Shown piece by piece: positions 7,422 through 14,765 of a stretch of 64,000 nucleotides of DNA. The first letter of the stretch is position 1. Each line of letters starts with the position of its first letter. This stretch comes from Paenibacillus sp. MAHUQ-63 (lineage in GTDB: Bacteria > Bacillota > Bacilli > Paenibacillales > NBRC-103111): assembly GCF_028765165.1 (NCBI RefSeq), contig NZ_JARADB010000010.1, forward strand, positions 50,436 to 114,435, given 5' to 3'. Below the pieces are notes generated by a model. It saw nothing but the letters and a program-made list of their open reading frames with translations, was not told where the DNA came from and did not search any database. The translations under genes were made by a program, and so were the position numbers.

Positions 7422-8060
7422 GTGAGAAAAGCCGCGAGTGTGGAGACATATGTCGAAAAAATAAAACCCGTTATAAGAAGAACAAAATTCAGCCAACTGA
7501 AAGTCGACGATCTCGCAAAATATATGGATATCAGCAAAGTGACACTATATAAGCATTTTGCCTCCAAAGATGACATCATCGAACAAGTTGTAAATTACTA
7601 CATTGATTACTCGAAGCAAGCCGACACCGTGGTCAAAGATGATTCCGTCTCTTTTTTGGATCGGTTTCAAATCACATTTGTACAATCTTTGATGTGTGCC
7701 GCGTATATCTCCGATTTGTTCTTGCAAGATCTGAAGGAATTTTATCCGCACCATTTGGAGAATCTGTCTTTTGCCCTGCAAAGTCGGAATAAAAGCTTAC
7801 AAACATTTTTTGAATCCGGAATGGAGCAACAGATTTTCAACAGATTGAATGCCGTGTTGTCTATGGTTCAAGATGACGCTGTGCTGCGACGCTTTATCGA
7901 GCCATCATTTTCGATTCAGTATGATATCACCTTGAAACAAGCAATTATGGATTTCTACCACATGAAGAAGTATCAACTGCTAAAACCTGAATATCTGAAC
8001 CGAATAGACGACTCCGATATGGAAAGAAAAATCGTTCATATTCTGCAAACAATCTCATAA
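7422..8060 (+). CDS. TetR/AcrR-family regulator
   Basis: 212 residues from a GTG preceded by GGGAGG at 7408-7413. The N-terminal HTH reads KLKVDD-type helix then YMDISKVTLYKHFASKDDII, the canonical TetR recognition helix and following Tyr-Lys-His-Phe segment. The remainder is an all-helical ligand-binding domain with no recognised subfamily. It is divergent from the three-gene SDR/MDR operon, and palindromes lie in the shared 190-bp promoter region, so it probably represses both itself and the operon until an electrophile or similar ligand binds (inference). Confidence 0.88.
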   Translation: MRKAASVETYVEKIKPVIRRTKFSQLKVDDLAKYMDISKVTLYKHFASKDDIIEQVVNYYIDYSKQADTVVKDDSVSFLDRFQITFVQSLMCAAYISDLFLQDLKEFYPHHLENLSFALQSRNKSLQTFFESGMEQQIFNRLNAVLSMVQDDAVLRRFIEPSFSIQYDITLKQAIMDFYHMKKYQLLKPEYLNRIDDSDMERKIVHILQTIS

Positions 8061-8120
8061 GCGAATCGCCTGAGCATGTCGAAGCGGGGAATGAGGGTTA
8101 GATCCATTGTGAAAAACAAA

Positions 8121-8154
8121 TAGCCCCTACAGCGTTTAGCAGTGAAAGGGGCTA
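8121..8154 (-). terminator. Terminator of the dead SDR gene
   Basis: TAGCCCC (8121-8127) pairs with GGGGCTA (8148-8154). On the minus strand it is followed by TTTGTTTTT, and the stem overlaps the stop codon at 8152. Confidence 0.6.
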
Positions 8155-8703
8155 AAAAACTCTCCTGCACGTTAAAAAACCGCCATTAACACGTAGTGTT
8201 TGACCCGTTACCCACTGCGATTCTTCGCTCGCAAGAAAGAGGATCACGCCTGCAATGTCTTCGGTCTCCCCGAGACGGTCGAATGCGTTCATGTTAGCAA
8301 GCCCCTCGGGTGTTTTGCCAACCGTGAACAGCTCGGTATTGACAGGACCTGGCGCTACGACATTAATCGTGATAAGTCTCTTTCCAAGCTCTTTGGCCAA
8401 GTGGCGCGTGAATTGTTCGACGGCTCCTTTAGAGCCGGCGTACAGACTGTAAGCCGGAAACATCTGACCGGTCGCCGAAGTGGAGAAGTTGATGATGCGG
8501 CCATTGGGATTTAGAATGCTTGGCCGCAAGCTGGCATGAAAAGTAGATCCCTTTGACATTAATCGCAAACAACTGGTCGTAATCCGCTTCCTTTACATCG
8601 CCAATAGGTTTTGTGACGACGATCCCCGCATTATTCACTACAATATCTACTTTGCCGGCAAGCTTCTTATCCATTTCCGCGAATCCCCTTTCTAATGTGG
8701 TTT
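8152..8703 (-). pseudogene. Truncated and frameshifted SDR gene
   Basis: Two frames of one SDR are visible on the minus strand. From about 8703 one frame reads TLERGFAEMDKK, then KVDIVVNNAGIVVTKPIGDV and FAINVKGIYFSCQLAAKH. Near 8515-8550 the homology moves to another frame: NPNGRIINFSTSA, YAGSK (Tyr-Lys pair), VVAPGPVNTELF, and the final WVTGQTLRVNGGF. An in-frame TAA precedes TLERG, and the Rossmann TGxxxGIG part (roughly 70 residues) is absent. With the cofactor loop gone and a frameshift in the middle, no active enzyme is expected. Confidence 0.82.
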
Positions 8704-8721
8704 AGAGGTTAAAGGGGAACA

Positions 8722-9024
8722 TCAGGCAAACGGGTAATCCACAACGGCGACCCCTTCGACAAATGGGCCGATGGATTGCAATAAATTTTGATGCAGGGGG
8801 TGCTGAACATAATTCCGGCAAGCCTGCTGATCCTCAAAAGTAACTCGGATCCCCAGCGTAAAACCTTGTGCGTGGTCGATTTCCTCCGTCATGTTAATCC
8901 CGGCACTAAGATCGACGATTCCCGGAATTTTCCCCTTAAAGTCATGCGCACGCATGACCGCCCTTTCTTTCACTTCAATAGAAACATCGGGCTTGAATTT
9001 CAATAGTACGATATGCTCAAACAT
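8722..9024 (-). CDS. Dabb (stress-responsive alpha/beta-barrel) protein
   Basis: 100 residues from the ATG at 9024, which has GGAGGGAGTAAG directly upstream. The MFEHIVLLKFKPDVS opening, central PGIVDLSAGINMTEE and the later HPLHQNLLQSIGPFVEGVAVVDY are typical of the ferredoxin-like Dabb dimer family (PF07876). Functions range from polyketide cyclase-like catalysis to unknown stress roles. The same frame is open upstream into a flavin-reductase relic, giving a possible 194-residue fusion, but the strong ribosome site makes a separate start more likely. The dead SDR gene follows 18 bases downstream. Confidence 0.8.
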   Translation of the reverse strand: MFEHIVLLKFKPDVSIEVKERAVMRAHDFKGKIPGIVDLSAGINMTEEIDHAQGFTLGIRVTFEDQQACRNYVQHPLHQNLLQSIGPFVEGVAVVDYPFA

Positions 9025-9306
9025 CTTACTCCCTCCAAGGTTCCTGAATATTGTTCGCTTTGCAACTGCTTCAATCGGGACTACGAGATCTAGGTACTTT
9101 ATCGTAGGTTCGTCCGTTCGATCCCCCTTCTCATTAAGCTTCTCATGAACCAGGCCGATGTACGCTTCATTCCCCGGCAACAGCTGCGAGGAGATGCCGG
9201 ACGAGAACAGAATGTCGCGCAGATGGACTTGCTCTTTAATTGATCCCAACAATCCCATGGAAGATCCTACTTTATCCATTCTTGCTATTCTCCCTAAGGA
9301 AGACAT
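9025..9306 (-). pseudogene. C-terminal remnant of NADPH-dependent FMN reductase-like gene
   Basis: The frame upstream of the Dabb start reads SIKEQVHLRDILFSS, LLPGNEAYIGLVHEKLNEKG, DEPTIKYLDLVV. This resembles the C-terminal third of NAD(P)H-dependent FMN/azo-reductases (the region after the GG-type flavin loop). The flavodoxin-like N-terminal domain with the GSLR-type phosphate loop is missing. It runs in frame into the Dabb gene, most likely because of a deletion that removed the front of the reductase and part of the boundary. The family assignment is from memory of the pattern. Confidence 0.5.
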
Positions 9307-9355
9307 AGACTAGTGTATATGGGATTAACGAGGCTAGGGAGAGATCTGGTTATCG

Positions 9356-9372
9356 TAGGATTGCGAATCCTA
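9356..9372. promoter_or_regulatory. Candidate operator of the MmyB-type regulator
   Basis: TAGGATT, GCG, AATCCTA is a perfect 7+3+7 inverted repeat. It lies about 30 bases before the regulator start at 9404 and between the divergent units, so it is a natural site for autoregulation and control of the leftward reductase/Dabb/SDR genes. Confidence 0.5.
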
Positions 9373-9403
9373 TTTACATGAATAGAAAGGAGGCATGGAG
9401 GTC

Positions 9404-10282
9404 ATGGCGAACAGATTGGACCGTTATGAGGAATTGTCTCGTTTTTTGCGTTCACGCCGTGAACGAATGACCCCCAAGCAAGCAGGATTGCCGGGGTCCG
9501 GACGAAGACGAACGCCCGGGCTTCGCCGCAGCGAAGTCGCTCTGCTGGCAGACGTGGGATTGGATTGGTACACCTACTTGGAACAAGGGCGTCATATCAA
9601 CGTATCCGCCGAGGTTCTTGATCGAATAGCGGAAGTGCTTCGACTAGAAGAATCGGAACGCAGGCATCTGTATCATCTTGCCCGTAAGGAATTTCCCTTG
9701 ATCAATACGCAGCAACCCTCTAAGGTAACGACGGAACTTCAACGTTTTTTGGATAGCCAAAACCTGTCCCCTTCGAATGTCATGGATGCGCGAATGAACA
9801 TCATTGCCTGGAATGAAGCTTACTGCGCATTGAATGGGGATCTCGCGGCTATTTCGGATAGGGAAAGGAATTTTGTCTGGATGACGTTTACTTCTCCCCG
9901 TTTCCGCTACGTTAAAGGAGAACAATGGGAACTGCATGCGCGACGGATCGTAGCTAATTTCCATGCTGGTTATGGGCGTCACGGTGACGATCTATGGTGG
10001 TCCGAGCAATTTGAGGCGCTGTCGCAAGTTAGCAGGGAGTTTCGGGAATTTTGGGATTCCCAGGAGGTTCTCGATGCCATCGATGCTCCCAAGACGCTGC
10101 ATTGTCCGAATCTTGGGAAATTGAATTTTGATCTTGTATCGTTTCAGTATTTGAACGATGCAAACTTGACCGTTTCTATCCACGTTCCCCATCAAGACGG
10201 CACGGTAGAAAAAATGCAGCGGTTGTTAGGTGACTATCGGAGCCAGCATTCAGGGCTGCTTGAATCTTCTCAAAGAGTTTAG
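9404..10282 (+). CDS. XRE-family regulator with MmyB-like ligand domain
   Basis: 292 residues from the ATG at 9404 (AAAGGAGG at 9386-9393; an ATG at 9395 is too close). The N-terminal HTH is the MmyB-type form: SRFLRSRRERMTP, RRRTPGLRRSEVALLADVGL, DWYTYLEQGRHINVSAEVLD. The C-terminal domain carries the MmyB ligand-binding signature (MDARMNIIAWNEAYCALNGD, and later HPN/CPNLGKLNFDLVSFQYL). In actinobacteria and Bacillales these regulators often stand beside one divergent SDR or reductase gene that they repress. Here the divergent neighbours are the reductase relic, Dabb and SDR relic, so the regulon has partly decayed. Confidence 0.88.
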   Translation: MANRLDRYEELSRFLRSRRERMTPKQAGLPGSGRRRTPGLRRSEVALLADVGLDWYTYLEQGRHINVSAEVLDRIAEVLRLEESERRHLYHLARKEFPLINTQQPSKVTTELQRFLDSQNLSPSNVMDARMNIIAWNEAYCALNGDLAAISDRERNFVWMTFTSPRFRYVKGEQWELHARRIVANFHAGYGRHGDDLWWSEQFEALSQVSREFREFWDSQEVLDAIDAPKTLHCPNLGKLNFDLVSFQYLNDANLTVSIHVPHQDGTVEKMQRLLGDYRSQHSGLLESSQRV

Positions 10283-10315
10283 TATGAGACAACCGAAACT
10301 TAGGTAGACAGAATC

Positions 10316-10350
10316 AAGGCACCCAAGGGGGTGCCTTTTGATTTCTTTCT
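10316..10350 (+). terminator. Rho-independent terminator
   Basis: AAGGCACCC pairs with GGGTGCCTT around AAGG, followed by TTGATTTCTTTCT. It ends the MmyB-type regulator gene and overlaps the end of the minus-strand fragment at 10349. Confidence 0.75.
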
Positions 10351-10540
10351 ATAAGTGGGTAAAATACTTTTCCAGCTTAGACCTTGTTGCTGTGAGAGGC
10401 ATGTAAATCATCACTCTCATATCAGGATCATTGGGGATTTGCAGGGTAATATGATCAAACTCCAAATGTCCCATGTCAGGATGCACCACTTCTTTAAATC
10501 CTTCAAGAGAAAGGATAGTGACAAAAAACGTGAGGTGGAT
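10349..10540 (-). pseudogene. C-terminal fragment of a second MmyB-type regulator
   Basis: The minus frame reads LEGFKEVVHPDMGHLEFDHI, TLQIPNDPDMRVMIYMPL, then a short tail to the stop at 10349. This is the last part of the MmyB ligand-binding domain (compare HCPNLGKLNFDLVSF in the intact gene just upstream on the other strand). No HTH or start is present. The region from about 10540 to 10650 holds nothing I can identify. Confidence 0.6.
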
Positions 10541-10659
10541 GGAAGCATAGCGAATATGATTGAATCCTTGAACCATTTCGGTATTGTTAATGACGAAGGA
10601 CCAACAACATTGAAATATGAGTCAGGGGAGTATGGACCGACAGGTGGTTAGTTGAGCTT

Positions 10660-10680
10660 AACCTGACATATTATTGTCAA
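10660..10680. promoter_or_regulatory. Candidate WYL-regulator operator, site A
   Basis: AACCTGACA, six bases, TGTCAA: an inverted repeat TGACA/TGTCA just upstream of the WYL regulator. A related site occurs at 11645-11665, before the downstream SDR gene. Confidence 0.6.
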
Positions 10681-10716
10681 GTTTTAACGGATATACTGAA
10701 ACCTAGAGGTGAGCGG

Positions 10717-11643
10717 ATGCAAATCAGCAGATTATTTCAAGTGGTTTATATGTTATTGGAAAATGGCACCGTTACGGCAAAAGAGCTGGCCGAGCGATTC
10801 GAGGTATCTGTCAGAACGATCTATAGAGACGTCGAGGCCTTAAGCCAGGCTGGAATTCCAATCTATACCAGCCAAGGAAAAGGTGGCGGCATTTCCCTTT
10901 CCGACAGGTTTGTCCTGAACAAATCTTTGCTTTCCGACAAGGAGCAGGATGAGATCCTTTTTGCCTTGCAAAGCTTGTCCGCGGCCCAATTCCCTGATTC
11001 CGGCGAGGTTTTCTCGAAACTGAGCAGCCTGTTTAGGAAAAACAGCACCAACTGGATTGAAGTGGATTTCTCCTCTTGGGGGAGCGGGCAAAGACAAAAA
11101 GAGCTATATGCATTGCTGAAACAGGCCATTCTGGAGCATAAAGTGATTTCGTTTACCTACTTGAGTGCGACTGGAGAACATAAAAGCCGGAGAGCCGCGC
11201 CAGTGAAACTGCTTTTTAAGGACAGAGCCTGGTATGTAGAAACCTACTGCTTCGAACAAAACGCTTTAAGAACCTTCAAGATTACCAGGATGTCGAATGT
11301 TCGGCTTTCAGACGGGGACGGGATTGAGCTTCTTGAGCTTCAGCAGGGCTGGCCATCCGGGACTTCTCCTGCAGAAGATTCGGTTAAAAAACCTCTGAGG
11401 ATCCCTCTGGTATTAAGAATAGAATCGGCTGGAGCCTATCGCATCGTGGATGAGTTTAAGGAAGAGGACATTTTGAAACAGGAAGACGGGTCTTTCCTGG
11501 TCACTTCAGATATGCCTCCCGGCGAATGGCTTTATCATTATCTTCTTTCCTTTGGACATTTACTGGAAGTCATTGAGCCGGAGACTGTCAGGCTGGAAAT
11601 GAAAAACCGCACGACCAAAATGGCCGAAAAATATTTGAGATAA
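10717..11643 (+). CDS. YafY-type HTH/WYL-domain transcriptional regulator
   Basis: 308 residues. The N-terminal HTH_11 reads LFQVVYMLLENGTVTAKELA, ERFEVSVRTIYRDVEALSQA, and a wing YTSQGKGGGISL. The WYL domain starts at about residue 140 (LEHKVISFTYLSATGEHKSR, PVKLLFKDRAWYVETYC) and is followed by a WCX-type C-terminal region ending TTKMAEKYLR. WYL proteins bind ligands or nucleic acid and control stress genes. Matching operator-like repeats lie before this gene and before the SDR gene 76 bases downstream, so it probably controls itself and that reductase. Confidence 0.9.
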   Translation: MQISRLFQVVYMLLENGTVTAKELAERFEVSVRTIYRDVEALSQAGIPIYTSQGKGGGISLSDRFVLNKSLLSDKEQDEILFALQSLSAAQFPDSGEVFSKLSSLFRKNSTNWIEVDFSSWGSGQRQKELYALLKQAILEHKVISFTYLSATGEHKSRRAAPVKLLFKDRAWYVETYCFEQNALRTFKITRMSNVRLSDGDGIELLELQQGWPSGTSPAEDSVKKPLRIPLVLRIESAGAYRIVDEFKEEDILKQEDGSFLVTSDMPPGEWLYHYLLSFGHLLEVIEPETVRLEMKNRTTKMAEKYLR

Positions 11644-11644
11644 C

Positions 11645-11665
11645 TGGACATGCTGCTGTCAGGTT
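11645..11665. promoter_or_regulatory. Candidate WYL-regulator operator, site B
   Basis: Read on the minus strand this is AACCTGACA, six bases, TGTCCA, sharing AACCTGACA and TGTC with site A in the same spacing. It sits between the regulator stop and the SDR start. Confidence 0.5.
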
Positions 11666-11719
11666 CTGTTGATTAAACTAACCTTGTACCCAACATTCGA
11701 AGGAGGAATCAGCAAAACG

Positions 11720-12520
11720 ATGGAAAACAGCCCGTACTTATTGGATATGAGCAAAGAATTTGCAGGTAAACGAGCCCTGGTGACCGGCGGAACCCGGGGG
11801 ATCGGCAGGGCGATCGTCCAACGGTTGCATGCAGCAGGAGCTGAAGTTATAGCTACGGCAAGATCATTGCCCGAAGCATTGCCAGAGGGGGTAGGGTTCA
11901 TTCAGGCCGATGTCGGACTTCCGGAAGGCGTGGATCATATCATTCAGGAAACGTTTCATAAATTCGGCGGTCTGGATATTTTGATTAACAATGTGGGAGG
12001 TTCCTCAACTAGCACGGCAGGGGCGTTAGCTTTAACAGATGAGGATTGGCACACGACGTTTAACGCCAACCTGTATTCATCCGTCCGCCTGGACCGTGGA
12101 TTTCTGCCTTACATGGTTGGGCAGCAAAGCGGAGTAATTGTCCATATATCTTCGATCCAGCGCAAGCTGCCGGGCAACATGACGATGCCTTATTCAGCCG
12201 CCAAAGCTGCGCTCGTTAACTACAGTAAAAACCTGGCGACCCAGTTTGGCCCTGAGGGAATAAGAATCAACGCATTGGCGCCGGGATTTACCGAAACGGA
12301 AGCAGCGGAACGGTTGATCGAGAGAATGGCTGAACAAGCGGGAACCGACTATTTAGCCGCACGCCAGCAATTAATGAACGAGCTTGGCGGCATTCCTCTC
12401 GGCCGGCCGGCCAAACCTGAGGAGGTTGCCGAGCTTGCCGCCTTTCTGGCATCAAGCAGAGCTTCTTCTATTACGGGTTGTGAGTATGTCATTGACGGCG
12501 GAACCATCCGCACCGTTTAA
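11720..12520 (+). CDS. Short-chain dehydrogenase/reductase
   Basis: 266 residues from the ATG at 11720 (GAAGGAGG lies 13 bases upstream, slightly long; an ATG at 11747 is an alternative). SDR motifs: VTGGTRGIG, ADVG after beta-3, INNVGG in place of the usual NNAG, HISSIQ with the catalytic Ser, and PYSAAK as the Tyr-Lys motif, ending YVIDGGTIRTV. It is an NAD(P)-dependent oxidoreductase of unknown substrate. It lies directly behind the WYL regulator with a shared operator-like sequence. Confidence 0.88.
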   Translation: MENSPYLLDMSKEFAGKRALVTGGTRGIGRAIVQRLHAAGAEVIATARSLPEALPEGVGFIQADVGLPEGVDHIIQETFHKFGGLDILINNVGGSSTSTAGALALTDEDWHTTFNANLYSSVRLDRGFLPYMVGQQSGVIVHISSIQRKLPGNMTMPYSAAKAALVNYSKNLATQFGPEGIRINALAPGFTETEAAERLIERMAEQAGTDYLAARQQLMNELGGIPLGRPAKPEEVAELAAFLASSRASSITGCEYVIDGGTIRTV

Positions 12521-12589
12521 CGCTTCCAATAAACCCGATCCGGATAGCTATTGGGGAACGGTAGTTGAATAGCTTTTATGAAAAAAGTG

Positions 12590-12645
12590 CTTCAAAACTT
12601 ATTTGTCACCCGACAGTTATTGTTGGATGACAAATATGTTTGAAG
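12590..12645. repeat. Long imperfect inverted repeat in intergenic region
   Basis: CTTCAAAACTTATTTGTCA pairs with TGACAAATATGTTTGAAG (inner ATTTGTCA/TGACAAAT is perfect). A third related half, TTTTGAAATGACAAAC, follows at 12658-12673. It could be a transcript-end hairpin for the SDR gene or a regulatory array for the ArsR promoter at 12708. The rest of 12521-12778 holds only that promoter. Confidence 0.5.
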
Positions 12646-12707
12646 TGGACAATAACGTTTTGAAATGACAAACAAGTAACCTCCCAAAATTCCCCTCGTC
12701 CTTTAGC

Positions 12708-12735
12708 TTGATTATGTGAAGGATATAGCTATAAT
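12708..12735 (+). promoter_or_regulatory. Sigma-A promoter of the ArsR gene
   Basis: TTGATT (12708-12713), 16 bases, TATAAT (12730-12735). The symmetrical TATAGCTATA overlaps the -10 region and may be an operator half. Confidence 0.65.
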
Positions 12736-12778
12736 TACGTTTAAGGGATTAAACGAATGAACTAAAGAGGTGGATTGA

Positions 12779-13117
12779 ATGAGCCAACAAACCGAGCATG
12801 TTCTACAACAATTTAAAGATTGTATCCCATTATTGGAAGTGCTGACGGATGAAAACCGTCAAGCCATTATTATACTGTTGGCGGAGAACAAATTAGGACT
12901 TAATGTTAATACAATATCAGGCCATATGAATTTATCTAGACCGGCTGTATCCCATCATTTAAAGGTGCTGAAACAGTCTGGTTACATTAAAGCCGAAAAA
13001 AAGGGCGTAGAAAACTATTATGTATTGACCGTCCGCAAACCGCTTGAACAACTCAAATCCTTGATTTCTGCCGTTGAACACGCATGCAATTGGTCCAATG
13101 ATTACCCTAAGACTTGA
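12779..13117 (+). CDS. ArsR-family HTH regulator
   Basis: 112 residues, the normal ArsR length, with AAGAGGTGGA upstream of the ATG. The winged HTH is clear: LLEVLTDENRQAIIILLAE, then NTISGHMNLSRPAVSHHLKV and KQSGYIKAEKKGVENYYVLT. No CxC metal-binding motif appears in the recognition region; the only cysteines are near the start (KDCIP) and end (EHACNW), so it is more likely a non-metal, ligand- or redox-responsive member. It precedes an MDR oxidoreductase by 80 bases and probably represses it (inference). Confidence 0.88.
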   Translation: MSQQTEHVLQQFKDCIPLLEVLTDENRQAIIILLAENKLGLNVNTISGHMNLSRPAVSHHLKVLKQSGYIKAEKKGVENYYVLTVRKPLEQLKSLISAVEHACNWSNDYPKT

Positions 13118-13197
13118 AGGGAATACTTTAGGGAGAAACTTATAATGCACAATTGGTCCATTTGTTTAAACTAATAATCACAAAGGAATGATTTGAA

Positions 13198-14199
13198 ATG
13201 AAGGCCATGATCATTGAGAAATACGGGGAAAACGTTCCATTAGTATTGTCTGAACAACCACTGCCTGCTATCGGGGAACATGATGTTCTGGTGGAAATTC
13301 ATGCAGCAAGCTTAAATCCAATTGATTTTAAGATTAAGGAAGGGAAAATGAAATTCCTGTTGAATTACAGGTTTCCTCTAATCTTAGGAAATGATTTTTC
13401 CGGTGTTGTAGTCAAAGTCGGTGATCGGGTGAATACGTTTAAACCCGGAGACGAAGTTTACGGAAGACCCCGCAAAAACCGAATCGGAACATTAGCCGAA
13501 TATATTGCTGTTCATGAAGAAGACATTTGGCTGAAGCCGCAGAATCTAACCTTTGAAGAGGCAGCATCGATACCGCTGATTGGCCTTACGACTTACCAAG
13601 CTTTTGTTGATATACTAAACCTTCAAAAAGGCCAAAAAATCTTGATTCACGCAGGTTCGGGAGGCGTAGGAACCTTCGCCATCCAACTGGCCAAGCTGTT
13701 AGGCGCTTTTGTTGCCACAACAGCGAGCGAAAAAGGCTATGAATTGGTCAAATCGTTGGGGGCCGATCTAATTATTAATTATAAAAAAGAGAATTTTGAA
13801 GAAATTCTTACCGGATATGATGCTGTTTTTGATACTTTAGGTGGAGAGGCCTTAGAAAAATCATTCCGCATACTGAAGCCTGGCGGACAAATCGTATCCA
13901 TCTCCGGAATGCCAAACGGCAGATTTGGAAAAGAGGCGAATTTGGGTTGGGTGAAAACAACAATTTTGTCCATCGCGAGCCGTAAGATCAAGGCCCTAGA
14001 GAAGAAGAGCCAAACGAGATATCATTTTCTTTTCATGAAACCGAGCGGAGAACAATTGAGAGTTTTAAAGGGATTTATTGAAGGAGGTCTCATTAAGCCG
14101 ATTATTGACAAGGTGTACCATTTGAATGATGCCGGTCAAGCATTTAATTACCTTGAGTCCGGAAGGGCTAAAGGAAAGGTAGTCATTCGAATAAAGTAA
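13198..14199 (+). CDS. NADP-dependent MDR oxidoreductase (quinone reductase/enoyl reductase-like)
   Basis: 333 residues, with AAAGGAATG upstream of the ATG. It has the GroES-like domain (AASLNPIDFKIKEG, LGNDFSGVVVKVGDRVNTFK) and the Rossmann segment IHAGSGGVGTFAIQLAKLLG with an intact GxGGVG loop. No zinc ligands are seen. Members reduce quinones or alpha,beta-unsaturated carbonyls with NADPH. Codon use is AT-richer than in the MDR gene at 5459, so the two are not recent duplicates. It follows the ArsR gene and is its probable target. Confidence 0.9.
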   Translation: MKAMIIEKYGENVPLVLSEQPLPAIGEHDVLVEIHAASLNPIDFKIKEGKMKFLLNYRFPLILGNDFSGVVVKVGDRVNTFKPGDEVYGRPRKNRIGTLAEYIAVHEEDIWLKPQNLTFEEAASIPLIGLTTYQAFVDILNLQKGQKILIHAGSGGVGTFAIQLAKLLGAFVATTASEKGYELVKSLGADLIINYKKENFEEILTGYDAVFDTLGGEALEKSFRILKPGGQIVSISGMPNGRFGKEANLGWVKTTILSIASRKIKALEKKSQTRYHFLFMKPSGEQLRVLKGFIEGGLIKPIIDKVYHLNDAGQAFNYLESGRAKGKVVIRIK

Positions 14200-14382
14200 T
14201 TTCGGAAAAAACAATGTGCTTTATTTTGTGGAGATTAAGGGGGGATTATGCAAGAACAATCTCATTTGAAAAGCTTTAGTTCACAGTAAGAAATGATTGT
14301 TTCATTTCGCTGACCAACTAAGTGATTGGCACAAAGTGCCTGCTTATATTACTTTTTAAGTGAGCACAATATATATGCAATA

Positions 14383-14426
14383 AGCCTGAGAACGAAATTT
14401 CCCACCAAACAGGCTGATTTTTTTTG
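14383..14426 (+). terminator. Rho-independent terminator
   Basis: AGCCTG and CAGGCT pair across a 21-base loop, followed by GATTTTTTTT. In the 260-base gap 14200-14460 the only other item is a 13-codon frame MQEQSHLKSFSSQ at 14248-14289 with a GGGGGG ribosome-like site; it may be a relic. Confidence 0.6.
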
Positions 14427-14460
14427 CTAATTTGAACAAAATAGAAAGGTGGTAAACTTA

Positions 14461-14592
14461 ATGTCCGATAAAACTAAAACGAAGATAACCAAATCTCAGC
14501 GAACCGTAGATAAGGAACTGAAATCCCGAACTCGAAAATCGCCTGACCAGTCCGCACAAAATAATACACACGATCAACCAGGTGATGCTTAG
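14461..14592 (+). CDS. Small highly charged protein, 43 residues
   Basis: ATG at 14461, GAAAGGTGG nine bases upstream, TAG at 14590. The protein is polar and Lys/Gln/Asp-rich: MSDKTKTKITKSQRTVDK, a KSRTRKSPDQ segment and an NNTHDQPGDA tail, with no hydrophobic core. It is followed by its own terminator at 14648, which supports a real transcript. Such proteins in spore formers may be small spore-related or nucleic-acid-binding proteins, but no family is recognised. Confidence 0.55.
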   Translation: MSDKTKTKITKSQRTVDKELKSRTRKSPDQSAQNNTHDQPGDA

Positions 14593-14647
14593 AGTGAATG
14601 AATGAGTATACGCGGGATAAATTATTTGTGAATATAATTTCATGAAA

Positions 14648-14686
14648 AAGCCAGCAGACCCTCGAGTTTGCTGGCTTATTATATTT
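14648..14686 (+). terminator. Rho-independent terminator
   Basis: AGCCAGCA pairs with TGCTGGCT, followed by TATTATATTT. The same stem sequence recurs at 18336. Confidence 0.75.
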
Positions 14687-14695
14687 AAGTTCGGA

Positions 14696-14724
14696 TTGAG
14701 GCCGTCCGCTTCATTGCATATAAT
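14696..14724 (+). promoter_or_regulatory. Promoter of the sigma-factor gene
   Basis: TTGAGG (14696-14701), 17 bases, TATAAT (14719-14724), about 42 bases before the start codon at 14766. Confidence 0.6.
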
Positions 14725-14765
14725 GAAGGTACCACCCTTCGGGGAGATCGTTAAGGGAGGCTGCG

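Noticed and set aside
10355..10651. 98-codon plus-strand frame opposite the second MmyB fragment
   Set aside because: The minus strand shows the MmyB C-terminal motif; the plus frame has no family pattern or ribosome site.
11669..11719. Extended N-terminus of the SDR gene starting at 11669
   Set aside because: The ribosome site GAAGGAGG lies inside this stretch and the extra residues do not fit the SDR start.
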